From CAUTXO01 sp963542625 (GTDB lineage: Bacteria; Campylobacterota; Campylobacteria; Campylobacterales; SZUA-545), in contig CAUTXO010000014.1 in NCBI GenBank assembly GCA_963542625.1, forward strand, positions 1 through 34,213: DNA of 34,213 nucleotides, read 5' to 3'. The notes under the pieces are model-generated. The model worked only from the letters and a program-made list of their open reading frames with translations, searched no databases and was not told where the DNA came from. Each line of letters begins with the position of its first letter. Position 1 is the stretch's first letter. Shown piece after piece: positions 15,458 to 23,225 of this stretch. The position numbers and the translations under genes were made by a program.

Positions 15458-17269
15458 CTAAGCTTTGCCTAAAAATTCTCTTAATAGATCTAAGAAATTT
15501 TGTATGTCGCTTGCGTTTATTTCGCCGATGTTTGCAATTCTAAAGGTGTTAAATTCGGCTACTTTGCCAGGGTAAATCGTAAAGCCCCGCTCGTAGAAAA
15601 AGTCGTGCATTTTGTTAAAATCCACGCCGCTTGGAATGTGAATGGACGTGATAATGCGCGAATGGTGCGCGTCATCTACCAAATACTCTAAGCCTAGATC
15701 CCTTAAACCCTTTGTGAGCGTCTCCCACGAGGCGCTGTAGCGTTTGTATCTGTTTTCTATGCCCTCAGCCTGCGCTTCTATGATGGCTTGCTTTAGCGCA
15801 TAAAGCGTCTGCACGGGCGGCGTGAAGCGCATTTGGTGAGTTTTTATGAAATGCTCGTATTGCTCGTATAGGCTTAGGTAAAAGCTGCGCGGCGTGATGT
15901 CTTTTAGCTTCTCGATGGATTTTTTACGCGCGATAACAAAACTAACCCCCGCCATTGCCTGAATGTTTTTGTTGCTGCTTGCCACCAAATACGAAATATT
16001 TTGCGCCTCCATATTTATAGGAAGGGCGGCGTAGGAGCTCATCGCATCGACGACTAGCTCAATGTTATTTTCGCCCGCTAACTTGCCAAACGCGTTAAGA
16101 TCACTAAGCAGACCCGTCGTTGTTTCGTTGTGGATCACGCACAAATGCGAAATGCGCGGGTTAGCTTTTACCCTAGCCTCTAGCTCTGCCATATTAATAG
16201 GCGCGATTTGCGAGCCTGTGAATTCGTCGTAATCTATCTTGTAGCGCGCAGCTATTTGGCACATTCGCTTGCCGTATGCGCCGTTGTTGATAATTAGAGC
16301 GCATTTGCCATCTGGAATTACAGACGTTAAAACCGCCTCTACGCCCGCTGTCCCGCTGCCGCCAAATAAAACGCTTGTGTAGCTTGCGGTGTTTGCAACG
16401 ATGGACGTTAGCCCGTTTGAAATAAACTCCATCACGTCGCCAAATTCTCTCTCGCGCGGGCAAATATCGGGGACGACCTGCGCCATTTTTACGCTATCGG
16501 TTGTGGTGGCTGGCCCCGGATTTAAAAGAACGTTTCTTTTTATTTTCATTGTTTTTGCCTTTATTGTTGGTAGGATCTTAGTTAGAGCTCTGTTTAAATG
16601 CGTTTTGTCGTCTATCTCGCACCAGGTAAGATCTTCTATTTTTTTCACAAAAAACGGGCTTTTTGCGCTTACGGCGCTCATAATGGTTTCGTAATCAAGG
16701 TTTTTGTTTTGCTGCGCGATAAATTCGTCGCACATAATTTTATATTGCGCGACGGATATTTTAGAGATCCCAACGAGCTCGCCGCAGATCTCCTTAAGAT
16801 CTAAAGCCTTTTTAGACATCGCCACCAGCACGCCGCTAGCGGTGTTTTCGATATACACTTCATCGCCTGAATGCGTCGCGCCGCTAGCTAGGATCACATT
16901 AGCCCGCTCATCGCTTAGCAAAAAATCCAGCGCGGCGTTTTCGTATAGCAAGTCGCTCTCTAGCAGCAAAAAGTCCTCATCTAGCGCGTCTTTCATATTG
17001 TAAAGCGTCATCATACTGCCACTTGTTTGAAACTCCGCGTTTTTGACCGTCTGCACGCCGCCGCACTTGCTTGCTAGCTGCTCGTAAAATTCACTCAAAT
17101 AGCCCGTGCCTATTAAGATCCTTTCTATTCCGTGAGATCTTAGGGCTTCTATGCTGCGTTTTATCAGCATCCTGCCTTCTAGCTCTAAAAAGCCCTTTGG
17201 CTTTTGCTGTGTGAGATCCCCAAGCCTAGATCCAAGCCCCGCTGCCAAAATAACCGCCGTTTTTATCAC
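15458..17269 (-). CDS. PntC cytidylyltransferase fused to 2-aminoethylphosphonate transaminase
   Basis: This fused enzyme should make AEP from phosphonoacetaldehyde and an amino donor, then activate it as CMP-AEP. Residues 1-~235 are a nucleotidyltransferase of the LicC/PntC kind: VILAAGLGSRLGDLTQQKPK at the N-terminus, a metal Asp at ~106 in LLLESD, and Asp near 220 in CEIDD. Residues ~245-603 are a class V PLP transaminase of the PhnW type: LLNPGPATTT, Asp408 in VVDAMSS and the PLP lysine Lys434 in SSNKNIQ. PntC-transaminase fusions are known from other phosphonate producers such as Treponema. The start is a GTG at 17269 with GGAG upstream, next to the methyltransferase stop, so coupling is likely. 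Coupled domains imply that AEP is used in a transfer reaction rather than catabolised. Confidence 0.88.
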   Translation of the reverse strand: MIKTAVILAAGLGSRLGDLTQQKPKGFLELEGRMLIKRSIEALRSHGIERILIGTGYLSEFYEQLASKCGGVQTVKNAEFQTSGSMMTLYNMKDALDEDFLLLESDLLYENAALDFLLSDERANVILASGATHSGDEVYIENTASGVLVAMSKKALDLKEICGELVGISKISVAQYKIMCDEFIAQQNKNLDYETIMSAVSAKSPFFVKKIEDLTWCEIDDKTHLNRALTKILPTIKAKTMKIKRNVLLNPGPATTTDSVKMAQVVPDICPREREFGDVMEFISNGLTSIVANTASYTSVLFGGSGTAGVEAVLTSVIPDGKCALIINNGAYGKRMCQIAARYKIDYDEFTGSQIAPINMAELEARVKANPRISHLCVIHNETTTGLLSDLNAFGKLAGENNIELVVDAMSSYAALPINMEAQNISYLVASSNKNIQAMAGVSFVIARKKSIEKLKDITPRSFYLSLYEQYEHFIKTHQMRFTPPVQTLYALKQAIIEAQAEGIENRYKRYSASWETLTKGLRDLGLEYLVDDAHHSRIITSIHIPSGVDFNKMHDFFYERGFTIYPGKVAEFNTFRIANIGEINASDIQNFLDLLREFLGKA

Positions 17270-17270
17270 T

Positions 17271-17976
17271 TTATTTCTCCATAATCACGTTAAACCTAAG
17301 CCCCGTGTTTTTGTAGCCTGCAATGTTTTGCTCGTAAATGCTAAGCTTTGCGCCAAGCTCACGGCCTAGATCTCTAAACCAATCCTTGCTGTAAAACAAA
17401 TGGTCTAGTTTCTCGTATTTTTGTTTGTATGCCTGCCTTTCTTGCTGAGACATACCGCTTGTGCGCGCTTCTTCGTAGTGCTCTTTTTGCGCGGCGTCGT
17501 TAATGTCAAAAATGGCAACTTTCTTCCTTGCCTTGGCGAACATTTTTTCTACCACGACCCTTGCGTAGTCAAGATCTTTAAAATATTGAAACACGCTGCC
17601 GCTGATGATGATTTCGTATTGCGTTTGCGTGTCTATTGCGCGCGCTTCGATGTTGTCAAATTGCATCGGCGCTAAAACCTTGCGTGCAAGGTTGATAAGT
17701 GGGAGTGAATAGTCTGCCCCCCCCCCCCGCTACCATACTAGGATCTTGCATTTGCATTGCGTAAAGGAGCGCGCCGCTACCGCAGCCTATCTCATAAACG
17801 CTCGCGCCGTTTTTAATTTCTAGGCGCTCCATAATGTCCTTTGCACTTTCTAGCCAGCTATCCACGCTAATTGCTCCAGAGGTGGTGTCGTAACCATCGG
17901 CTTTAATCAGCGCTTCTAGCAAATAGCGTTGCACGCGCGCTTCTCTACTGTTCCAAATATCCTTCCATTCACTCAT
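17271..17976 (-). CDS. Phase-variable SAM-dependent methyltransferase (currently OFF)
   Basis: The N-terminal half starts at the ATG at 17976 with AAGGAAG upstream and carries the SAM-binding motif VYEIGCGSGALLYAM. A G12 run on the coding strand then shifts the frame, giving a short missense tail and a stop. Eleven or 14 G would read VAGGGADYSLPLINLARKVL and join the C-terminal half (IISGSVFQYF, then the FYSKDWF region) into a 234-residue class I methyltransferase. The tract codes for a glycine loop beside the SAM ribose-binding acid. The ATG overlaps the Ppd stop (ATGA), and its own stop adjoins pntC. The position between Ppd and PntC suggests it methylates the AEP nitrogen or a sugar of the same product; the substrate is inference. 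Confidence 0.85.
17717..17728 (+). repeat. C12 phase-variation tract in the methyltransferase gene
   Basis: Twelve C (G on the coding strand) disrupt the methyltransferase. An intact frame needs 3n+2 residues, so the sequenced state is OFF. Confidence 0.9.
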
Positions 17977-19043
17977 TTTTTCTTCCTTAATGTGGTGTTT
18001 TTTACGATTTCTAATGGTGGGCGCGGCGTAACGGCGTCTGTGTTGCATTTAACGTGCAAAAATTCTAGTCCCGCGCTCTTTGCTTTTAGCGCCGCTTCAA
18101 AAGTCTTTAGATCTCTAACGGGGCCATTTGGCGCGTTAAAGCCGCACGAGGCTGCAACTTGCGAATAATTTAAATGCCCTTGATAGGTATTTTGCCCGCC
18201 TGTGGATTTGTTTTGCTCGTTATCAAAAGCGATGTATGTAAGATCTAGCGCTCCGTAACGCCCCGCCGTTGCTAGCCCGCCCATATGCATAACAAATTCC
18301 GCGTCGCCGCCGCACACAATCACTTTTTTGCCACCCTTGGCAAGCCCCGCGCCAAGGCTAAGCGCCCCGCCCATATTGCCCGCCATATAAAAATTGACGG
18401 TATCTGGCATAAAGGCAAACATTTCCCGCGCCGTGTTGCCCGTCGTGCCGATAAAAACGCAGTCTTGCCCCTTGAAAAGCTCGTTTAGAAGCTTTAGGTA
18501 TTCGCCCCTTTTGGGGTAGGCGTCTAGCTTTGGCGCGTTTTTGGCTTCTAGCTCCACGCTACCAAAGGTGTCCTTTTGCAAAATGCAAATGGTTTTGCTG
18601 CTCGATGAGCGGTTTATTTGCGCTAGCGCCTTGGTTAGATCCGCGCTATCTAAGATCTCGTGCTTGTATCCGTATGCGCTTATTAGATCAGGCAGGGCGG
18701 TGGCTAGGTGCTCGTGCTGAACTTCGCTATCGCCAGCTTTATACGTGCGCCACGAAACGATAATGGCGATATGGATATCGTATGGTTTTAAAAGGCTTGT
18801 GATGCAAGATCCCATATTCGTAAGCCCGCTTGATTGCGCTAGGACAATCGGTTTTTCCCCCGCCATTGCAAGGCCCGCTGCCATTGACGCCGCCACCGCT
18901 TCGCTCGCGCAAGGGACGTATTCTAATTTGCCCGTGTTGATGATCTCGTTTATTAAATTTGTTGCAAAGCTGCACGGCACGACGCAAAAATGCGTATAGC
19001 TTTCTTTAGCCAGCGCGCTTACAAAGTCTTTCGTATTTAGCAT
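17973..19043 (-). CDS. ppd: Phosphonopyruvate decarboxylase
   Basis: This ThDP-dependent enzyme decarboxylates phosphonopyruvate to phosphonoacetaldehyde. The step pulls the unfavourable PEP mutase equilibrium forward and so commits carbon to phosphonates. The 356-residue length fits Ppd (AepY). A catalytic-type Glu is at 48 (ASEAVAAS), and the ThDP/Mg motif runs from GGDAEFVMHMGG (GD at 246-247) to Asn275 and Asn278 in FDNEQNKSTGGQ. The FDNEQNKSTGGQ stretch is typical of Ppd and sulfopyruvate decarboxylases; the neighbouring PEP mutase and AEP transaminase favour Ppd. The ATG follows directly on the stop of the upstream gene, and its stop overlaps the methyltransferase start. Confidence 0.92.
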   Translation of the reverse strand: MLNTKDFVSALAKESYTHFCVVPCSFATNLINEIINTGKLEYVPCASEAVAASMAAGLAMAGEKPIVLAQSSGLTNMGSCITSLLKPYDIHIAIIVSWRTYKAGDSEVQHEHLATALPDLISAYGYKHEILDSADLTKALAQINRSSSSKTICILQKDTFGSVELEAKNAPKLDAYPKRGEYLKLLNELFKGQDCVFIGTTGNTAREMFAFMPDTVNFYMAGNMGGALSLGAGLAKGGKKVIVCGGDAEFVMHMGGLATAGRYGALDLTYIAFDNEQNKSTGGQNTYQGHLNYSQVAASCGFNAPNGPVRDLKTFEAALKAKSAGLEFLHVKCNTDAVTPRPPLEIVKNTTLRKKK

Positions 19044-20330
19044 TTACTTAAGCCTTTTCCAGTTTTTTAGTTCAAAAATATTACCCGTAACTTCCCACTC
19101 GTCGCGCACGGGGTAGTGTTTGTCTTGCGAATAGCTAACGCTTGAGGACGAAATAATGAGCTTTCTGTTTGCGCCAAGCCTTGCTGTTTTTGTTGGATCT
19201 GTGTCTCTTACGCCGCAACCATCATCAAGGGCGCTGCAAACAATGCTCGGCACGTCGGCGTTACTCATAAAAAGATCCGAGCGTTTCAGTGCGCCTTGCT
19301 CGTTAAAATCCTTCACCATCAAAAGCGGATTAACGCGCCCTGTTACTATTCGCTCGTCAAAGCCGCTAGGGATGAGCTGCGAAAACCTTACGTCTATTCT
19401 GTTGTGCGTGCTTTTTCGCCAGCCGTGATCGGACATTAAGATGATTTTTGTTTTGTCGTAGATCCCTTGCGCCTTTAGCTTTTGCAAGAGCTCGGCGATT
19501 TTTTTTAGCGCGATGATGGACTCAATGTAGCCCGAAGATCGGACGGTATCGTAATCGCCTGAATTAGTCATTGTGTTTGGCGGGTGCGGGATCTGAAACT
19601 GCAAATATTTCAGCGTTTTTTGCTTGTTGGTAAAGCCGGGCGTGCTAGTTAGAAGCTTTAAAAAGCCCCAATGCCCCGATTTATACAGTGTATCGCTGAT
19701 ATTTTTTTGCCCCCTTGATAAAAGCCCAAGCCACGTCCCATCCGCATACATAGGGCTTTTTGCAAAGAGCGGCAGGGCTTTGAAAAGGGAGACGGCATAG
19801 AGCATTTTTGTTTCGATAGATCTTGTAAGATCTTTCGTATTGAGCGTGTAGGTTTCGTCGTATTTAGGGTTTGCGTAATACGTATAAACGTTTTCTGGCT
19901 TTTTTGTGAGAAATTGCGGCTCAAAAAAACTCACCTCATAGCCCGCTTTGTTAAAGGCGCGCGGCAAGACTTCGTAAGCCCTATTGACCTCATCTTGCGG
20001 GATGCCGCCACGCATTTGTATATTATGCACGCTGTAATAATGCCCGCCAAGCACCGCGCCGATACTATCTGCCGTGCAAGCGCCGCTTGAGAGCGTGTTT
20101 GGATACCACGTAAAGCCCGTGTATTCTTTGAGAACGTCTTTTTGCGAGTTTAGGATGTCTTCGATGTCGTCAGATCTAAAGGCATCTAGAAAAAACACAA
20201 GGACGTTTTTTTCGGGCGAAAAATTGAAAATGGTGCGCTTTTCGTCTTCAAATGCGCTTGCTGCTTGAGCCTGCGCGCCAAAAACGGCAATAAATACGGT
20301 AAAAGAGAAAAGTGTTTTTAACGCCTTCAT
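19044..20330 (-). CDS. Exported alkaline-phosphatase-superfamily protein (short paralogue)
   Basis: A signal peptide (residues ~1-25, Ala-rich cleavage region) precedes a soluble domain of the sulfatase/EptA/LtaS superfamily, so it should act in the periplasm. Metal-site features are present: Asp49 in VFFLDAF and MSDHGW in the second half. It is clearly a tandem paralogue of the C-terminal domain of the next gene upstream (roughly 60-65% identical by eye, with the same KNWKRLK ending) but lacks the membrane part. At the place where EptA-like enzymes and the paralogue have Gly-Thr as nucleophile, this copy has Gly-Ala (SSGACTADS, residues 81-89). It may use another residue or be a non-catalytic partner. 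It has no poly-G tract; the matching site reads TARLGANRK. Probable role: handling a phosphonate/phosphodiester group on the envelope; unproven. Confidence 0.75.
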   Translation of the reverse strand: MKALKTLFSFTVFIAVFGAQAQAASAFEDEKRTIFNFSPEKNVLVFFLDAFRSDDIEDILNSQKDVLKEYTGFTWYPNTLSSGACTADSIGAVLGGHYYSVHNIQMRGGIPQDEVNRAYEVLPRAFNKAGYEVSFFEPQFLTKKPENVYTYYANPKYDETYTLNTKDLTRSIETKMLYAVSLFKALPLFAKSPMYADGTWLGLLSRGQKNISDTLYKSGHWGFLKLLTSTPGFTNKQKTLKYLQFQIPHPPNTMTNSGDYDTVRSSGYIESIIALKKIAELLQKLKAQGIYDKTKIILMSDHGWRKSTHNRIDVRFSQLIPSGFDERIVTGRVNPLLMVKDFNEQGALKRSDLFMSNADVPSIVCSALDDGCGVRDTDPTKTARLGANRKLIISSSSVSYSQDKHYPVRDEWEVTGNIFELKNWKRLK

Positions 20331-20366
20331 TATTTTAGCGACACCCTTGTGTGTTTTTGGCCTTCA

Positions 20367-23225
20367 TTATTTAAGCCTTTTCCAGTTTTTAGGATCAAAA
20401 ATGCTGCCCGTTACTTGCCATTGATCTTTCACACCATAGTCCTTATCTTTTGAGAAATTAACAGTTGTGGTTGAGATAATGAGCTTCCTGCCCCCCCCCC
20501 CCGCTACTTTTGTTGGATCTTTATCCTCTATGCCGCAACCATTATCAAGCACGCTGCAAACAATGCTTGGCACGTCGGCGTTACTCATAAAAAGATCGGA
20601 CTGTTTTATCTCGCCGCCTTCGTTAAAATCCTTTACCATCAAAAGCGGATTAACCATACCAGGGCTCATTCTGTCTTGATAGCCCCTTGACACAAGATCT
20701 GAAAAATTTGCCTGTATATTGTTGTGCGTATTTCTCCACCAACCGTGATCGGACATTAGTATTATCTTTGTTTTGTCATAGATCCCTTGAGCTTTAAATT
20801 TTTTTATTAGCTCGCCTATTTTTTTGATTGCTACGTATGATTCCGTGTAATCTGACGCTTTTTCTATGTCGTAAGTTTCATCCCTTGTCATTACGTATGG
20901 ATCGTGTGGAATCCCAAATTGCAAATATTTTAGAGTTTTTTGCGGGTTTGTAAAACCTGCGTCACTTACTAATAATTTTAAAAATCCCCAATGTCCAGAT
21001 TTTGATTGTATGTCGTTTAAGCCTTTTTGTTCTTTCTTTAAAAAACCTAGCCACGTTCCGTTTGAATACACGGTTTTCTTTACTAGCATTGGTATTGCTT
21101 TAAAAAAAGATATAACGTATAGCATCTTTTTTTCGATCTTTACTTTGCTTCTAAAAGTATCTAAGTTGTATTTGTGATCATATTTTGGGTTATGGTCGTA
21201 TATATATACATCTTTTGGCTTTTTAGATAAGTATTGCGTATAAAAGTAACTAACCTGATACCCCTTTGGTATGAAAGCATTTGGAAAAATAGAGTATGCC
21301 TTATTCACTTCTTCTTGCGGAATGCTTCCCCTTGCTTCTATATTTTCAACCGTGTAAGAATGCCCCGCAAATACGGCAGCGATAGAATCGCAAGTGCTCG
21401 TCCCCGTGCTAAGCGTGTTTCGATACCACGTAAAACCCGTGTATTCTTTTAGCAGATCCTTGTCTTTATTGAAAATATTTTGCATATCATCGCCGCGAAA
21501 GCCATCCAAGAAAAACACAAGGACGTTTTTTTCGGGCGAAAAATTTAAAATGGTGCGCTTTTCTTCATCAAAAGAGCCGTTTGTGCTTTCGTAATGCGCC
21601 TCCTCTTTGTGCGGAATATTAGACGCAAAAGCCGCAAGCAGCATTACGTTGATGACGATGTAGATCTTTTTGAACGCGCTTGCGTATTTGTAGAGCAAAA
21701 CGCTAACCGCCCAGATAAAAACCGCGATGGCAAGCACTTCAAAAAACGTCGCCGCCCTTGTTGCTACAAGCTTTTCAGGTGTGTGAAAGATGAAATGATC
21801 GATTAAGCCGTAATTTTTAACGATCACAAAAGAATACAGTAGCGCGCCAAGACTTAGAACGTTGCCCGCTAGAATTAGCGCAGATCTTAGCACCTTGCTC
21901 GCGGCAAAAAATACCGCCACCACCACCGCAATTGCGGCAAAAAATACAAGAAATAAATTTGCTAAAAGGCTTTTAGATCCAAGCGTAAAACTCTCGATGT
22001 CGCTTATATAAAGCAGCACGGGGTTTAGCACTAGCATTAGAAAAAGCAGGGCAAAATAAATCAGCGCGTAAAGGGCAAAGGGGCTTTGGAGCTTTTGCAA
22101 AAATGCCGCCTTTTTTAGCGCGCTAGCAAGACCCAAGATCACGAAAAGCCCGATGGCGACGTAGGCAATGTTTTCTCGTTGGAATTTAATCGGCGATATC
22201 TCAATAACGCGGCTGAAAAAGTCAAACAAAAAGACGCCAAAAACCACGCATACAAGCCACAAAAAGCCCTGAAACCACGCGTTTTTTTGCTTCTCTGTTA
22301 CGATGTAGCGCACAAGCAAGACAAGATCTAAGAAGGTAAAGATAGTGATCGTTTCAAGCAAAAGCAAAAGATTTCTATCCCCCGTTGTTAGCGCGGGCAC
22401 AAAATATTCGTATGCCTTCTCAAAACCAATGGCGGCAATTAGCACAAAAAGCCATATATTCATTTGCAAACGCTCGTGCAAAGCAAGCAAGCGCTCGCGC
22501 CACGCGTGCTTTTTGCCGCCGCGTTTTTCTTTGTATGCCGTTAGTTTTTTGGAAAACAAAGGCCCTAGTTTTAGCTTTTTTTCAAGGATGTTTTTTGCTA
22601 GTGAAAAAAGATTGTTAAAGGTCCAGTAAAGCAGCAAGCCGCTTGCTTCATTATAAAGCACCACCAAAAAAACCGCCGCTAGGGCGTAGAGCTGGATCTT
22701 TTCAGATTTGCTAAGCAGCTCCAAATAAACATAGGCAGAGAGCAAATTAGCCGCCGTCATCAAAAGCGGCAGCAAATGCACGCCGCCTAAAAGCGCATCG
22801 GGCGCGCCTAGATCTTTAATGCCCCAAAACGATACGCCAGAAAGCGGCGCGTAATTAGAAAGCAAATGGAAAGCGGCAAAAAAGAAGGGGATCTGAATGA
22901 GAAAGCCCATCGAAGCCTTTATGCTGTGGCTTGGGTGATAGCCAAAGCGCCGATAGACCGTTTTGATGTAAAAATAGCGCTCCTTGCCCTTGTAAGATCT
23001 TTTGATATTGCGGATCTCGCGGCTCATAGCGCCTTGTAAGATCATATCCTGCGTTTTCCATTTTTGCGCTAGATAATAAAGCGGCAAAATCACGATATTT
23101 ACAACAAAGCTAAGAATAATGATAGAAGCGCCGTAATGCCCCGTGGCAGCATAGGCGGTTTCTAGGGCTAGGCGCATTAAATATTCAAGCGGAAAGATGA
23201 AGGTGTAATATAAAAGATCTAGCAT
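20367..23225 (-). CDS. YidC-like membrane domain fused to AP-superfamily (EptA/LtaS/sulfatase-like) domain
   Basis: The 952-residue protein has three parts. Residues ~1-225 resemble YidC/Oxa1: GHYGASIIILSFVVNIVILP, then a basic cytoplasmic hairpin, FLIQIPFFFAAFHLL and LLLYWTFNNLFSLAKNIL. The groove arginine of true insertases is Asn43 here. Residues ~250-550 add about nine hydrophobic segments. Residues ~556-952 form a periplasmic AP-superfamily domain with VFFLDGF, a STGTSTCDS nucleophile motif (Thr near 609) and MSDHGWW. The overall layout parallels EptA and LtaS, which move phosphoethanolamine or phosphoglycerol, so an envelope phosphonate or phosphate transferase is my best guess. A G12 run encodes Gly909-912, in frame now; slippage would replace the last 40 residues. 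The start overlaps the TagF-like stop by seven bases. Confidence 0.82.
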   Translation of the reverse strand: MLDLLYYTFIFPLEYLMRLALETAYAATGHYGASIIILSFVVNIVILPLYYLAQKWKTQDMILQGAMSREIRNIKRSYKGKERYFYIKTVYRRFGYHPSHSIKASMGFLIQIPFFFAAFHLLSNYAPLSGVSFWGIKDLGAPDALLGGVHLLPLLMTAANLLSAYVYLELLSKSEKIQLYALAAVFLVVLYNEASGLLLYWTFNNLFSLAKNILEKKLKLGPLFSKKLTAYKEKRGGKKHAWRERLLALHERLQMNIWLFVLIAAIGFEKAYEYFVPALTTGDRNLLLLLETITIFTFLDLVLLVRYIVTEKQKNAWFQGFLWLVCVVFGVFLFDFFSRVIEISPIKFQRENIAYVAIGLFVILGLASALKKAAFLQKLQSPFALYALIYFALLFLMLVLNPVLLYISDIESFTLGSKSLLANLFLVFFAAIAVVVAVFFAASKVLRSALILAGNVLSLGALLYSFVIVKNYGLIDHFIFHTPEKLVATRAATFFEVLAIAVFIWAVSVLLYKYASAFKKIYIVINVMLLAAFASNIPHKEEAHYESTNGSFDEEKRTILNFSPEKNVLVFFLDGFRGDDMQNIFNKDKDLLKEYTGFTWYRNTLSTGTSTCDSIAAVFAGHSYTVENIEARGSIPQEEVNKAYSIFPNAFIPKGYQVSYFYTQYLSKKPKDVYIYDHNPKYDHKYNLDTFRSKVKIEKKMLYVISFFKAIPMLVKKTVYSNGTWLGFLKKEQKGLNDIQSKSGHWGFLKLLVSDAGFTNPQKTLKYLQFGIPHDPYVMTRDETYDIEKASDYTESYVAIKKIGELIKKFKAQGIYDKTKIILMSDHGWWRNTHNNIQANFSDLVSRGYQDRMSPGMVNPLLMVKDFNEGGEIKQSDLFMSNADVPSIVCSVLDNGCGIEDKDPTKVAGGGGRKLIISTTTVNFSKDKDYGVKDQWQVTGSIFDPKNWKRLK
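20491..20502 (+). repeat. C12 phase-variation tract in the YidC-like/AP-superfamily fusion gene
   Basis: Twelve C (G on the coding strand) encode four Gly near the C-terminus (residues 909-912). Here 3n residues keep the frame, so the gene is ON at 12, opposite to the other two C12/G12 genes. The short paralogue has no tract at the equivalent place. Confidence 0.9.

Noticed and set aside
17271..17976. Two separate small genes encoding methyltransferase-like halves
   Set aside because: They overlap exactly at the C12 tract, and a one-base change joins them into a normal-length enzyme.
19044..23225. True sulfatases (aryl- or choline-sulfatase)
   Set aside because: No C/S-x-P-x-R formylglycine motif is visible; the LDGF, GTST and SDHG pattern fits EptA/LtaS-type transferases better.
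20367..23225. The genome's housekeeping YidC insertase
   Set aside because: The groove arginine is replaced by Asn, there is a large AP-superfamily extension, and the genomic setting is not the usual rnpA-yidC-mnmE one.
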